Notes: generated by a model not told the origin, from the letters alone. DNA of 46,555 bases from Alphaproteobacteria bacterium (GCA_017618175.1 JAFZUT010000025.1:1-46555), one strand, 5' to 3'. Counted from the stretch's first letter, positions 17,755 through 26,291 are shown. Numbers and translations are program-made.

Positions 17755-17885
17755 TATAGTTTGGATGCGTTAGCATACATAACTATTATGGGATTATATT
17801 ATGTATAGTTTGGATGCGTTAGCACACATAACTATTATGGGATTATATTATGTATAGTTTGGATGCGTTAGCATACATAACTATA
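17755..17885 (+). repeat. 49-bp tandem repeat, about 2.6 copies
   Basis: The unit starts TATAGTTTGGATGCGTTAGC and is repeated at 17755, 17804 and 17853 with an exact 49-base period; only an A/C change (CATACAT versus CACACAT) separates the first two. The third copy is cut short after ACATAACTAT and runs into CATAATATACATTATG. Confidence 0.92.
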
Positions 17886-18343
17886 CATAATATACATTAT
17901 GCGCCTTTTGCATGTCACCGCCTATTTATCGCCCAAACGTCGTTTTTACACCAACCTGTTTTCAAAGAAAAAACATTGTGTTATGTTGCAAACTTTACAA
18001 AATATTTTAACATAATTCCCCGAACAGATGGGAAAATTGCGATAACCGAATACAAAATGCCGCGTTTCATTTTTCAAAAATCATTTATAACAAGATACCG
18101 ACTATTTAACACCCCGTTTTTACCACAAACACCACAAAAAAATGCTGATTTTGACCAAATCTGGGAAACCCACGCCCCGCCCCACCCCAAAAATAAAGCA
18201 AATTTTCACCAAACAGAAACAACCGCCCAATTTTACTAATATTTTTTAATTTATCTAAAATTTATTTTTGCCCCGAAAAACGCCCATTTTTGGCAAAAAT
18301 TAGCTGTTTTTAATAAACAAAACGCCCCCGCAAAAAAATGTTC

Positions 18344-18373
18344 TTGCACCACACCATAAAAATATGATATTAT
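18344..18373 (+). promoter_or_regulatory. Promoter of the structured RNA and the 18619 gene
   Basis: TTGCAC, 18-base spacer, TATTAT; the predicted start, about base 18380, coincides with the first base of the first RNA hairpin. Confidence 0.6.
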
Positions 18374-18379
18374 AACATT

Positions 18380-18597
18380 GAACCAGGATGGGAATCCGGT
18401 TCGGGGTCGTAGCTGGCCCACATACGTTCGGTGCAAAGCATCGTAATCCGCGCGATTTTCATGTTTTTGCACCGTGATAATCCCCCGATATTGGTCGGGG
18501 TGCCGTTGGTGTATATCAGGTAAGATCAATGGAATCATTAACGTATGTGATTAGCTAACACCCCGACCGTCAATTTCCCATTGACGGTTGTTTTATT
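18380..18597 (+). ncRNA. Structured leader or independent RNA, cloverleaf-like, unknown family
   Basis: By hand folding: 5' hairpin GAACC-a-GGAT/ATCC-GGTTC (18380-18402, GGGA loop); a long closing helix made of GGGGT/ACCCC (18403-18407 with 18560-18564), TAGCT/AGCTA (18410-18414 with 18553-18557) and CACATACGTT/AACGTATGTG (18419-18428 with 18540-18549, perfect 10 bp); inside it three hairpins: CGGTGCAAA/TTTTGCACCG (18429-18474), CCCCGA/TCGGGG (18483-18500) and CCGTTG/CAATGG (18503-18532). A terminator follows at once. It does not match RNase P, tmRNA, SRP RNA, 6S RNA or the common riboswitch consensus I know. The exported-protein gene at 18619 begins 21 bases after the terminator with no room for another promoter, which favours a cis-acting attenuator; a free small RNA is the alternative. 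Confidence 0.7.
18566..18597 (+). terminator. Terminator at the end of the structured RNA
   Basis: CCGTCAAT-ttccc-ATTGACGG followed by TTGTTTTATTT. It immediately abuts the 3' strand of the closing helix of the RNA, and precedes the Shine-Dalgarno of the next gene. Confidence 0.85.
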
Positions 18598-18618
18598 TGG
18601 AACAAAAAGGGGGAATCT

Positions 18619-19131
18619 ATGAACAAAAAATTATTATTCGGGGCAATTGCATCCGTTTTCACATTAAACGTATTTGCGGACCCGGTCACAATTACAACAC
18701 AAGATTATGTTGATACCGCGGTCGCCACCAAACAAGATAAAATCGCCGGAAGTGGCACAGAATCTACATACGGTATGCCTTTGCCCGCCTCGGTCATCAC
18801 CGACACCGATACAGATGGGGTTGTTGCAAAACGCGTGATTATATATGGCGATGATTATGATGGTTGGTATACAAGCCCTCAAACCATTGGTAATGCGATT
18901 TTTGCTGGGAATCTGCTTACACAGACACAGGTAAAAGGAATGAAAGACCTTTATGGCTATAGTGATGACGATATGAAAAACGCCATAGTTTCTGCTGATA
19001 TGCTTATGGCGGCTTTTGCACGTACGCGTGAAGTGCTAAACTACAAACAAAAAACTAAAGTCTGTGTTCAATATATTGAAAACGCGGCACAAACCAGTGA
19101 AAACTGCCTGCTGTGGAATTTGCCGGATTAA
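18619..19131 (+). CDS. Small exported protein, YVDT/ENCLLW family (member 2)
   Basis: A 170-residue protein with signal peptide MNKKLLFGAIASVFTLNVFA; the first half of that peptide is nearly identical to the member at 40395-40967. Mature N-terminus TITTQDYVDTAVATKQDKIAG matches the family; C-terminus KVCVQYIENAAQTSENCLLW keeps both cysteines. The middle is unlike the other two members, which share SDAGTVGERG and YKDYLPTM blocks missing here. Strong ribosome-binding site AAAAAGGGGG. Unlike members 1 and 3 there is no palindrome-bounded repeat upstream; a structured RNA with a terminator stands there instead. Function unknown. Confidence 0.88.
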   Translation: MNKKLLFGAIASVFTLNVFADPVTITTQDYVDTAVATKQDKIAGSGTESTYGMPLPASVITDTDTDGVVAKRVIIYGDDYDGWYTSPQTIGNAIFAGNLLTQTQVKGMKDLYGYSDDDMKNAIVSADMLMAAFARTREVLNYKQKTKVCVQYIENAAQTSENCLLWNLPD

Positions 19132-19158
19132 AAAAACGCCTTTCCAAAGGCGTTTTTT
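19131..19158. terminator. Terminator of the 18619 gene
   Basis: AAAAAACGCC / GGCGTTTTTT stem starting at the stop codon; symmetrical, so usable from both sides. Confidence 0.88.
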
Positions 19159-19215
19159 ACTAAACCCTTGTCGCGACGGAGCGTAAGCGTAGACGGAACA
19201 ATCACTAACCGTCCC

Positions 19216-20280
19216 CTATTCCATTGCGCTCAGGCGCTCCAATTGGTCTGCGGAAATCAACGCATCGATCATCTCGTCCAACCCCGGCCCACCCGCCAGA
19301 ATATCGTCCAATTTGTACAGTGTCAATTTAATACGATGATCCGTCACACGTTGTTCTGGGAAATTATATGTACGGATTTTTTCGCTGCGGTCGCCTGAAC
19401 CAACCATACTGCGCCGTGAATTGGTGCGTGCCGCATCTTGTTCGTTGCGTTGCTTTTCATACAATTTAGAACGCAATACCGCCATGGCGGTCGCCTTGTT
19501 TTGAATTTGGCTGCGTTCATTTTGACACGTGACGACAATACCGGTTGGAAAGTGCGTAATACGAACGGCGCTATCGGTTTTATTGACGTGTTGACCACCC
19601 GCGCCCGATGCACGAAACACATCGATACGAATATCTTTTTCTTCTATTTGGACATCGATATCTTGGGCCTCGGGCATGACGGCCACCGAAACCGCCGATG
19701 TATGGATACGACCGCCCGCCTCGGTTTCCGGCACGCGTTGAACACGATGAATGCCCGATTCAAATTTCATACGCGCATACACCCCGTCACCGTCAATTTT
19801 GAATATAATTTCTTTGTATCCATGCAACGAAGTCGCATTTTCTTCCACAACTTCGATTTTCCATCCATGCCGCAAAGCATAAGATTTATATTGATTAAAT
19901 AAATCGCCCGCAAACAGCGCGGATTCTTCGCCACCCACCCCGGCGCGAATTTCCATAATGGCACTGTTATCGTCCGCATCGTCCCGCGGCAGCAAGGCAA
20001 TCTGTAACCGTTTTTCCACGTCAGGCATACGATGTTTCAAATCTTCCAATTGTTCAGTGGCAATTTCGCGAAGTTCCGCATCATGCTGCATTTCGATTGC
20101 GTCGGTTATGCCCTGCTTTATTTGAAAATATTCATTAACCAATGGCAAAATTTCGTTCAGGCGCGAATATTCACGCGCCAATTTGGTCAATTCGTCACCC
20201 GAAACATCACCCGAATTCATCGCGGTTTGAATATCATCTGCGCGGCGTTTTATATCCAAAAGTTTTTGATCAATCACCAT
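19216..20280 (-). CDS. prfA: Peptide chain release factor 1
   Basis: RF1 recognises UAA and UAG stop codons and triggers peptide release. The GGQ motif is at residues 228-230 ([19 protein letters not shown]) and the stop-codon recognition tripeptide is of the RF1 P-x-T type (PET in [13 protein letters not shown]), not the RF2 SPF type. Length 354 is normal. It follows hisS by 10 bases on the minus strand, so they form an operon; prmC, the methyltransferase that modifies the GGQ glutamine and often follows prfA, is not here. Confidence 0.97.
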   Translation of the reverse strand: MVIDQKLLDIKRRADDIQTAMNSGDVSGDELTKLAREYSRLNEILPLVNEYFQIKQGITDAIEMQHDAELREIATEQLEDLKHRMPDVEKRLQIALLPRDDADDNSAIMEIRAGVGGEESALFAGDLFNQYKSYALRHGWKIEVVEENATSLHGYKEIIFKIDGDGVYARMKFESGIHRVQRVPETEAGGRIHTSAVSVAVMPEAQDIDVQIEEKDIRIDVFRASGAGGQHVNKTDSAVRITHFPTGIVVTCQNERSQIQNKATAMAVLRSKLYEKQRNEQDAARTNSRRSMVGSGDRSEKIRTYNFPEQRVTDHRIKLTLYKLDDILAGGPGLDEMIDALISADQLERLSAME

Positions 20281-20290
20281 TTTTAACCCA

Positions 20291-21586
20291 TTATTTAACC
20301 AATTTTATGGCGTCCGCAATCGGCAAAGCCTGCTGGTTCCCGGTTGCCATATCTTTGACGGTCACAATCTTATTTTTAACTTCATCTTCGCCAATTATCA
20401 TACTGAATTTAGCCATAATTTTATCGGCGTATTCAATTTGATTTTTGAACTTCTTGTCGGTGTCCAGGTATGCCACAGAAGGCACTTTTTTATCTCGTAA
20501 GGCGTTCAAAACCGACATAGCATATGGCATATTTTCGTCACCCATAACCAACACCGCAACATCCGTTCCGGATTCAAATTGTGTCAGGTCAATCTTGCCC
20601 GATTCCATCAATGCAACAAAGATTCTTGAAAAACCGATTGCCGCCCCAACCCCAATAATTTTGGTTTTAGAAAATTTACCAGCCAAATCGGCATAGCGTC
20701 CACCACCGGCCGCCGTTCCCAATTCTGGGAATTTTGTCAGGCCAAATTCGAACACCAAGCCAGTATAATACGCCAACCCACGTGTCACAGACAAATCTAT
20801 TGTCGCATTTTTAACACCCATAACATCCAGTTTCTGCATAAAATCGTTCAATTCAGCAATCGCCACATCCAAATCCGCCGATTTACCACGAACACCAGTA
20901 TAACCATTTTCAAACACATCCAAAATCACTTTTTCTTTCTTGGCATCCGCAACCGTATCGGCAATACCCGCGACAAATTCCGCCGGAACCATTTTGTCTT
21001 TTTTATCAATCAAAACGAACACTGCCTTTTTCTGATCAGCATCCAAATTCAACCAATTGAACAACGCATCCCAAAATGGGCGACTGCCGATTCTAACGAA
21101 ATTATCACCAATAAATTCACCCACAGAATTTAATGCTCGCCCTATTACCGATATAATTTCAGCATCATAATTTGTAGATAATGAATTTATGCCCATTATA
21201 TCCATATCCATTTGGTAAAATTCGCGATAGCGCCCGCGTTGCGCACGTTCGCCACGATAACGTTTGGAAAATTGTCCCGCGCGGAACGGAAAAGTCAAAT
21301 CATTCAGGTGACCCGCAACGTACCGCGACAAACCAACCGTTCCATCATATCGCAGGCCCATTTTTGTGTCACCTTTTTGAAACAAGAATATTTGTGTTTC
21401 TATTTCGTCCCAGTTATCTTTATCGGTCAAAACCTCGGCCCGCTCTATGGCCGGCAAATCCAACATAGAAAAACCACATTCACGCAAAACGCCCAGCATC
21501 CGACGCGCGCATTCATCAAAGCAACGCTGCTGCGCCGGCAGAAGTTCTATAAATCCCGATAAAGGTTTTGTTGGTTTTAAGTCCAT
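20291..21586 (-). CDS. hisS: Histidyl-tRNA synthetase
   Basis: Class II synthetase charging tRNA-His; 431 residues. Motif 2 is [32 protein letters not shown] region (about residues 105-135), the histidine-binding [14 protein letters not shown] block is near residue 270, and motif 3 [12 protein letters not shown] near residue 310; a C-terminal anticodon-binding domain follows ([22 protein letters not shown]). The ATG is preceded by AAGGA at a suitable distance. First gene of a hisS-prfA operon. HisZ-type paralogues lack the TRGLAYYTG block, so it is a true synthetase. Confidence 0.96.
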   Translation of the reverse strand: MDLKPTKPLSGFIELLPAQQRCFDECARRMLGVLRECGFSMLDLPAIERAEVLTDKDNWDEIETQIFLFQKGDTKMGLRYDGTVGLSRYVAGHLNDLTFPFRAGQFSKRYRGERAQRGRYREFYQMDMDIMGINSLSTNYDAEIISVIGRALNSVGEFIGDNFVRIGSRPFWDALFNWLNLDADQKKAVFVLIDKKDKMVPAEFVAGIADTVADAKKEKVILDVFENGYTGVRGKSADLDVAIAELNDFMQKLDVMGVKNATIDLSVTRGLAYYTGLVFEFGLTKFPELGTAAGGGRYADLAGKFSKTKIIGVGAAIGFSRIFVALMESGKIDLTQFESGTDVAVLVMGDENMPYAMSVLNALRDKKVPSVAYLDTDKKFKNQIEYADKIMAKFSMIIGEDEVKNKIVTVKDMATGNQQALPIADAIKLVK

Positions 21587-21777
21587 TTTTTATTCCTTAT
21601 TCTTTATTATTGTTTAGATTCGGGCATCACGCCCAACCAAATTATTTTATGATTTGTTGCACTAGAAACACTTGCCCAAACGGGCATGATGGACGAAATA
21701 AAAAACACATTCTTTCATAAACATACGCAGATTATACACCACGCGTATTATATTTTCAATAATTTTATGCGTGTGTC

Positions 21778-22377
21778 CTAATCCATATCGCGAATCATAC
21801 GCTTTATTTGCCGCAGGCGTATGAACATATATATGTCTGCGCCGGCATACAACAATAAATATATCGCCAAGAACCACACCAACACACCAATCGCCAAATT
21901 CGGCATGAACATCAATATCAACGACAACAATATCAATGCAACCGAAACCAAAATATCTGCAATATTACGCCGAACCCCGGCCCGCGCCACATTCAACGCA
22001 AAGAACAACATCCGTAACGCGTTCATTAAAAACATTACTACAAATATATAGATGACCCCAACGGTTGCCCCATATGGATATATGCAAAACACAACACCCA
22101 ATACGAATGTGACCAACCCAAAGAAAACATCAAACGTACCGGCGGTAAAACCCTGGGTTGAAACGAAAACCATACTAACACGATACAACCCAAACAACAC
22201 CAACATTGCGCCCACAACAAATGTCACCGCAGATAAAATTTCGACCGGCTTTATCATCATAAGCAACGCAACAGAGATAAACAAAACCGCCTCGCCCAGC
22301 AACAACGGTGCAGTATGACGATAGACCCGCTTAGCCAAGCGAATCAAATCTTTTTTCTTGCTTCTAATTTTTTTCAT
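21778..22377 (-). CDS. HdeD/DUF308-type multi-pass membrane protein
   Basis: A 199-residue inner-membrane protein starting at MKKIRSKKKDL (22377), which follows GGGGGATTTT; earlier in-frame ATG codons have no such site. After a basic N-terminus it has six predicted membrane segments arranged in pairs, with the repeated pattern LVLFGLYRV / LVSVALILLSLILMF typical of the DUF308/HdeD family (membrane proteins linked in enterobacteria to acid resistance, role here unknown). The 190 bases between it and hisS hold only a short GCCC-aaa-GGGC hairpin and no gene. Confidence 0.78.
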   Translation of the reverse strand: MKKIRSKKKDLIRLAKRVYRHTAPLLLGEAVLFISVALLMMIKPVEILSAVTFVVGAMLVLFGLYRVSMVFVSTQGFTAGTFDVFFGLVTFVLGVVFCIYPYGATVGVIYIFVVMFLMNALRMLFFALNVARAGVRRNIADILVSVALILLSLILMFMPNLAIGVLVWFLAIYLLLYAGADIYMFIRLRQIKRMIRDMD

Positions 22378-22466
22378 AAAATCCCCCAAAAAATTTTGTA
22401 CTTCTTGAATATAATACCATATTTTCCAACACAATACAATAATAATAAAAGCACAAAAAATCTTTG

Positions 22467-22495
22467 TTGCGCCGGCGTAAATTTCTGCGTATAGT
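22467..22495 (+). promoter_or_regulatory. Promoter of tatD-tcdA, leaderless
   Basis: TTGCGC, 17-base spacer, TATAGT. The predicted start site (22502) is the A of the tatD ATG itself; there is no space for a ribosome-binding site. Confidence 0.55.
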
Positions 22496-22501
22496 CAAAT
22501 T

Positions 22502-23218
22502 ATGATATACTCAGATGCACATTGTCATTTGGCACCCGGCGCACAAAACCCTGAAATCGCGTGTCGAATTTATAATTCTGCGCACGTGGCCGATTGGGCG
22601 GTGGCAGTTGATATTTCCGAACGCGATGACGACAAGAACTTTGCCACCGTTGGTATTCACCCGTGGTATATTGCGGATGCCGACCCGGGTTTTGAATCCA
22701 TGATGATTGATATTTTGACGGCACACCCAAATATGATGGTCGGCGAAATCGGCCTGGATAAATTTCATCCGGATATGCCACGACAAATTGAGATTTTTAA
22801 CAAACAATTAGAAATTGCCACAAGTTTTCGCCGCCCAATACACCTGCACTGCGTGGGTGCATGGGACAAAATTCTGCACATATTCCGCGAACGCGGCGAA
22901 AAAATGCCCCCCGCCGTTGTGGCACATGGGTTTAATGGGGATGCGGGACAAATTCAAATGTTGGCGGACAAATATAATATGTATTTTTCTTATTCTGCGG
23001 CACATGATGACGATAAAGCCATCGCCCGAATATCTGCAACACCAAAAAACAGAATTTTGGTTGAAACCGACACATTCGAATCAATTGATGAAATTCCAGA
23101 ATTGGATTCGGCCATAAATGTGATTGCCGCACTGTACGGCCGGGACACCGAAGAAATTGCAGAACAAATATACCAAAATCTTCAAAGGGTTATAAGTTAT
23201 GTTCGACCAATTGACTAG
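22502..23218 (+). CDS. tatD: TatD-family metal-dependent hydrolase (DNase)
   Basis: A 238-residue amidohydrolase-fold protein. Metal ligands of the TatD family are visible: H7 and H9 in DAHCHL, the glutamate in GEIGLDKF (about residue 82), the histidine in IHLHCVGAW, HGF after residue 140, and the aspartate in ILVETDTF. Such enzymes are 3'-5' exonucleases or related hydrolases; the precise substrate is not defined by sequence. It is shorter than E. coli TatD (about 260). Its 3' end overlaps tcdA by 20 bases, so the two are co-translated. Confidence 0.87.
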   Translation: MIYSDAHCHLAPGAQNPEIACRIYNSAHVADWAVAVDISERDDDKNFATVGIHPWYIADADPGFESMMIDILTAHPNMMVGEIGLDKFHPDMPRQIEIFNKQLEIATSFRRPIHLHCVGAWDKILHIFRERGEKMPPAVVAHGFNGDAGQIQMLADKYNMYFSYSAAHDDDKAIARISATPKNRILVETDTFESIDEIPELDSAINVIAALYGRDTEEIAEQIYQNLQRVISYVRPID

Positions 23219-23879
23219 GATTCGCACGTTACTTGGTGACGAAAAAATCAAAAAATTACAAGATGCCACGGTCATGGTTTTTGGATGTGGCGCGGTTGGT
23301 TCTTTTGCCATCGAGGCATTGGCGCGTTCGGGCATCGGCAACATAATTTTATTAGACTTTGATGTGGTCGAAAAATCAAATATAAACCGACAATTGTTTG
23401 CCACAGAATCGACATTAGGACGCAAGAAAACAGATATTGCCCAGGAACGAATTGCCGATATAAATCCGAACATAAAAGTGACCGCCTTTGATATGTTTTT
23501 TGATAGTGACACCGCCCTGCCCGTTCAACCCGATTTTGTGATTGATGCCATTGATACGGTCAAATCAAAATTGGCAATTTATCGTTGGTGCAAACAAAAT
23601 AAAATACCGTTTATATCGTCTATGGGCGCGGCGCGCAAAACCGACCCGACCAAGGTAAAAATAGATAAAATCTCAAAAACATTTGCGTGTCCCTTGGCGG
23701 CGACAATCCGCAAAGCCATCCGGGACGCGCGCATCGGCGATTTTCCGGTTGTTTTTTCAACCGAGGCGCCCGCGGCACATAAATCCACATCAAAAGATTT
23801 CGGTTCAATCATAACCGTCACCGGAACATTCGGTTTATTTATGGCGAATTATGCAATTAAATATTTAACAAAAAATTAG
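23199..23879 (+). CDS. tcdA: tRNA threonylcarbamoyladenosine dehydratase (E1-like ThiF family)
   Basis: TcdA (CsdL) cyclises t6A37 to ct6A37 in ANN-decoding tRNAs using ATP. The 226 residues contain the nucleotide-binding glycine loop VFGCGAVGSFAIEALARSG (about residues 28-46), the aspartate LLDFDVVEKSNINRQL, the lysine GRKKTDIA, and the DAIDTVKSKLAI block, all standard for the TcdA branch of E1 enzymes; no C-terminal rhodanese or ubiquitin-activating domain is present. The start overlaps tatD. Its stop codon overlaps that of the convergent PHP gene. Confidence 0.9.
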   Translation: MFDQLTRIRTLLGDEKIKKLQDATVMVFGCGAVGSFAIEALARSGIGNIILLDFDVVEKSNINRQLFATESTLGRKKTDIAQERIADINPNIKVTAFDMFFDSDTALPVQPDFVIDAIDTVKSKLAIYRWCKQNKIPFISSMGAARKTDPTKVKIDKISKTFACPLAATIRKAIRDARIGDFPVVFSTEAPAAHKSTSKDFGSIITVTGTFGLFMANYAIKYLTKN

Positions 23880-24769
23880 TACGCGCGGACACCGATTTTT
23901 TTCTTTAACATATTGAAATTATTGCAAAAGTTGATATTTTGCCATTCTGTCCAACTTTCCACCATATCAAAATTCAACCCCAAACGCGATGCATCATGTG
24001 CATCGTCACTGGCCAGGGTCACAATGCCGGAACCGGCAATTTGGGCAATTTTATCCGCCCGCCCTTTGACGACCGATGGATAATTTGGTCGTGTCATCAA
24101 TGCAGTATTTAATTCAATCGGCATACTGTTTCGTGCCAAATCATTCAACGCGGCATTTTCCATATCTTCGTAATACAGACCGACTTTGCGCGGCAAATCA
24201 AAGTGCGCCACCCAATTAAACCGAAAACCCATTGGTCGCCAATCAAATTCCGCCAACCGCATAAGGTTTTGATAATATTCGCGCAACAATCGCCCGGACT
24301 CCCGCGGGCCCGCATTTTTTATATCGTGAACATTCAACGCGCCGTCCGCGCCACGGTCTATGAAATGCATTGCACCAATCACATAATCCGGATTTAACCG
24401 CGCCACGGCATAGTTCGCCATATCACGCCACCCATCGTATTGGAACCAATCCATTTCCATACCGCACAGAATTTTCATATCTGGATATTTTTCGCGCAGA
24501 CTGCGGACCTCTTGATAGTGTTGCGCAAACCGCGTCATTGCATTATCGACATTATCGTTGTAAATATTTTCATACCCGCCACGTGCGGCATAGCCGTACA
24601 TTTTGGATTTTTTTATATTGGGATGAACAATAAAATGATTTGAAAAACCGATTGTATTGAATCCCAATGCTTTGGCCGCGATTACCATTTCTTCAACCGT
24701 ATTACGTCCATCAAACCCGCGTGTATGCGTATGCAGTGTATAATCAATTTTGTGATTTTTCGTACTCAT
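23876..24769 (-). CDS. PHP-domain phosphoesterase, histidinol-phosphatase-like
   Basis: PHP-fold metalloenzyme of 297 residues. The metal-binding motifs are HTHTRGFDG (first His pair), SNHF, GMEMDWF (catalytic glutamate), GAMHFID, HFDLPRK and ASDDAHDA near the C-terminus, in the order found in HisK-type histidinol phosphatases; no other histidine-biosynthesis gene is nearby, so the substrate may differ. The start at 24769 (MSTKNHK) is chosen because a good promoter lies just ahead and would put the RNA start three bases upstream; longer in-frame readings run into the promoter and a tRNA fragment. Convergent with tcdA, stops overlapping by four bases. Confidence 0.83.
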   Translation of the reverse strand: MSTKNHKIDYTLHTHTRGFDGRNTVEEMVIAAKALGFNTIGFSNHFIVHPNIKKSKMYGYAARGGYENIYNDNVDNAMTRFAQHYQEVRSLREKYPDMKILCGMEMDWFQYDGWRDMANYAVARLNPDYVIGAMHFIDRGADGALNVHDIKNAGPRESGRLLREYYQNLMRLAEFDWRPMGFRFNWVAHFDLPRKVGLYYEDMENAALNDLARNSMPIELNTALMTRPNYPSVVKGRADKIAQIAGSGIVTLASDDAHDASRLGLNFDMVESWTEWQNINFCNNFNMLKKKIGVRAY

Positions 24770-24778
24770 AGTGACCAT

Positions 24779-24807
24779 ATTATTGAACAAAATTAAACCC
24801 TGTGCAA
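24779..24807 (-). promoter_or_regulatory. Promoter of the PHP gene, near leaderless
   Basis: Minus strand TTGCAC, 17-base spacer, AATAAT; predicted start 24772, three bases before the ATG. The -35 hexamer falls in the loop of the hairpin that follows the truncated tRNA-Pro copy. Confidence 0.5.
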
Positions 24808-24810
24808 GGG

Positions 24811-24839
24811 CAATTTGAATTTTATGGTCGGGGCGACAG
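24811..24839 (-). repeat. Duplicated 3' fragment of tRNA-Pro plus terminator arm
   Basis: Twenty-seven bases (24813-24839) are identical to 25048-25074, that is the last bases of tRNA-Pro including its CCA, and the start of its terminator. No complete tRNA is present here. Followed, as in the intact gene, by a hairpin and T-rich tract on the minus strand. Confidence 0.9.
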
Positions 24840-25023
24840 TTGCCTTGATAAACAATAACCAAAATCTATAAAAAATCGCTGGAACAAAAATTTAGGGCAG
24901 CCCGGATTCGCTCGCTCGGCACGGTGTGCCGGCTGCGCGCAACCCGTGACGATTGCGGTTCGTTTCACTTCCGCAATCTACTTGGTTTCGAACCACGGTT
25001 CGCATCCACCGCTGCGCGGTCAT
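24840..25023. other. Spacer with short GC-rich inverted repeats between tRNA-Pro and its fragment
   Basis: No gene. It contains small inverted repeats (CGGCAC-ggt-GTGCCG near 24920; GATTGCGG..CCGCAATC near 24952-24979; GGTTCG..CGAACC) and on the minus strand a stretch GCGAATCCGGGCTGCCC that looks like the T-arm and acceptor end of another tRNA. Possibly debris of tRNA genes or of an integrated element. Confidence 0.45.
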
Positions 25024-25058
25024 AAAATTAAAATCGGCACACGGCCGATTTGAATTTT
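25024..25058 (-). terminator. Terminator of tRNA-Pro
   Basis: Minus strand AAATCGGC-cgtgt-GCCGATTTT followed by AATTTT, directly after the tRNA CCA. Confidence 0.75.
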
Positions 25059-25059
25059 A

Positions 25060-25136
25060 TGGTCGGGGCGACAGGATTCGAACCTACGACATCTTGCTCC
25101 CAAAGCAAGCACTCTACCAGACTGAGCTACGCCCCG
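25060..25136 (-). tRNA. tRNA-Pro (anticodon UGG)
   Basis: Minus-strand cloverleaf of 77 bases with encoded CCA: acceptor CGGGGCG/CGCCCCG, D-arm AGCTCAGTCTGGTAGAGT, anticodon stem CTTGC/GCAAG around TTTGGGA (anticodon TGG), T-arm with TTCGAAT. Its 3' end is duplicated 230 bases downstream. Confidence 0.97.
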
Positions 25137-25309
25137 AGTGAGCTAAATTATACCTTCTTTTTTACCAAACGCAAGTTATATTTGAAAACAAATACTTTTT
25201 GCCACACCCCAAACACATAAAACTACGCGGCAATTTGTTCCGGGCGATATTTAATATGCGCACGCAATAATATATTTTAACCTTGTATTAACATACGGTT
25301 CTTTTTTTA

Positions 25310-25339
25310 TTGCCTTGCATATGGATTTTCTACTAGAAT
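25310..25339 (+). promoter_or_regulatory. Promoter of the 25347 gene, leaderless
   Basis: TTGCCT, 18-base spacer, TAGAAT; predicted start 25346-25347, at the ATG. The rest of 25137-25309 shows no gene. Confidence 0.5.
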
Positions 25340-25346
25340 AAAAAAC

Positions 25347-26291
25347 ATGGGAAGGATTGTTTTATACTTATTTGTATTTATTTTAACCGCACCGTGTGCG
25401 GTTGCGGCGACCGCAGGCCGCGTATCAAAATATGTCGACCAACAATCCTATGCGTATATGTACCCGTATTTGAACAATAAAATGCGCACGGCAATGAATC
25501 CGGGCACCACGGTCAGTATGACAAACAATCCAATTGATGTAGTGGTCCGGACCAAGCCTATGGCCGAACCACGCCGCGTTGTTCCGCGCACACAAAAATC
25601 CACCAATACGAACTCTGCACGTGCTGCCACAAACACCACATCCCAACAAACAACCCGGCGTGTTGTCCAACGCACCGCCAACACATCGGCACGCGCCGCA
25701 ACATCGGTATCAACAACGGCCCGCGCCGTGTCCCCACGTGGCGCACGCAGTGACACATCGCGCACCGCAGAAACAACGACCACGATTACAACCGAACCGG
25801 TATCATCCACGCGTTGTTTGGCCGATTATACAACGTGTATGAATGGGTATTGTATGCGCGAAAACACGGCATATAATCGATGCTTTTGCAGTGCGAAATT
25901 ATCACAAATTGACGCCACATACCAACCACAAATCAGTGATTTAATTGTACAAATCATCAACCTTATGGGTGGTGGCACATGGACACCCGAAGAGATGAAC
26001 GAATATTGGATGGAATTGGTTGGTCAATATGCAGGCGAAAATTCTTGGGTGAACCTGGACAATGCATTGAACATAGATTGGCCAGAACCCGAAGAACGTA
26101 TGCGCGGTCAAAATGCATTTTTAACGGGTCACCAATATTGTATTCAACACCTGCGCGCGTGCGCATATATGTCGTCCAACCTGCGCGATGCATATCGTTC
26201 ACAAATATCACGCGATTGCGCCACATATGAACAAGCCATGGAACGAATCAAAAACGCGGCCGAGGCAATGGTTGAATATTACAGCGAATAA
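25347..26291 (+). CDS. Exported Cys-motif protein with Ala/Thr/Arg-rich linker
   Basis: Function unknown; 314 residues. Signal peptide MGRIVLYLFVFILTAPCAVA, then a short mature N-terminus, a low-complexity Ala/Thr/Arg/Ser region (about residues 70-150), and a Cys domain starting near residue 154 with the spacing C-x6-C-x4-C-x9-C-x1-C. That spacing is the same as in the 891-residue protein at 538-3213, with matching surrounding residues (RCFCSAKLSQID versus RCSCSSRIGELT). The C-terminal 100 residues are helical with four more cysteines. Extracytoplasmic location is expected. Single gene with a leaderless-type promoter. Confidence 0.83.
   Translation: MGRIVLYLFVFILTAPCAVAATAGRVSKYVDQQSYAYMYPYLNNKMRTAMNPGTTVSMTNNPIDVVVRTKPMAEPRRVVPRTQKSTNTNSARAATNTTSQQTTRRVVQRTANTSARAATSVSTTARAVSPRGARSDTSRTAETTTTITTEPVSSTRCLADYTTCMNGYCMRENTAYNRCFCSAKLSQIDATYQPQISDLIVQIINLMGGGTWTPEEMNEYWMELVGQYAGENSWVNLDNALNIDWPEPEERMRGQNAFLTGHQYCIQHLRACAYMSSNLRDAYRSQISRDCATYEQAMERIKNAAEAMVEYYSE

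Larger units (their letters stand above)
17178..18343. other. Gene-free AT-rich region with direct repeats
   Basis: About 1.17 kb without a convincing gene: open frames here are short, lack ribosome-binding sites and have no recognisable protein features. It is unusually rich in A/C-biased runs on the plus strand and contains two separate repeat sets (17577-17736 and 17755-17885). No clear cluster of DnaA boxes was seen, so an origin is not supported. Confidence 0.7.

Noticed and set aside
17755-17885. CRISPR array
   Set aside because: The 49-bp units are directly contiguous without unique spacers, and no cas gene is present.
17184-18343. Replication origin in the gene-free repeat region
   Set aside because: No cluster of DnaA boxes, and no dnaA, parAB, gidA or hemE gene nearby; tandem repeats alone are not enough.
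18251-18538. 95-residue minus-strand open frame across the structured RNA
   Set aside because: No ribosome-binding site, atypical composition, and the sequence is better explained by helices, a promoter and a terminator on the plus strand.
18380-18597. Cobalamin riboswitch (because of GGGAATCC and GGTGCAAA)
   Set aside because: The B12-box GCCACTG and the required order and pairing of conserved segments are absent; both strings are used in other helices.
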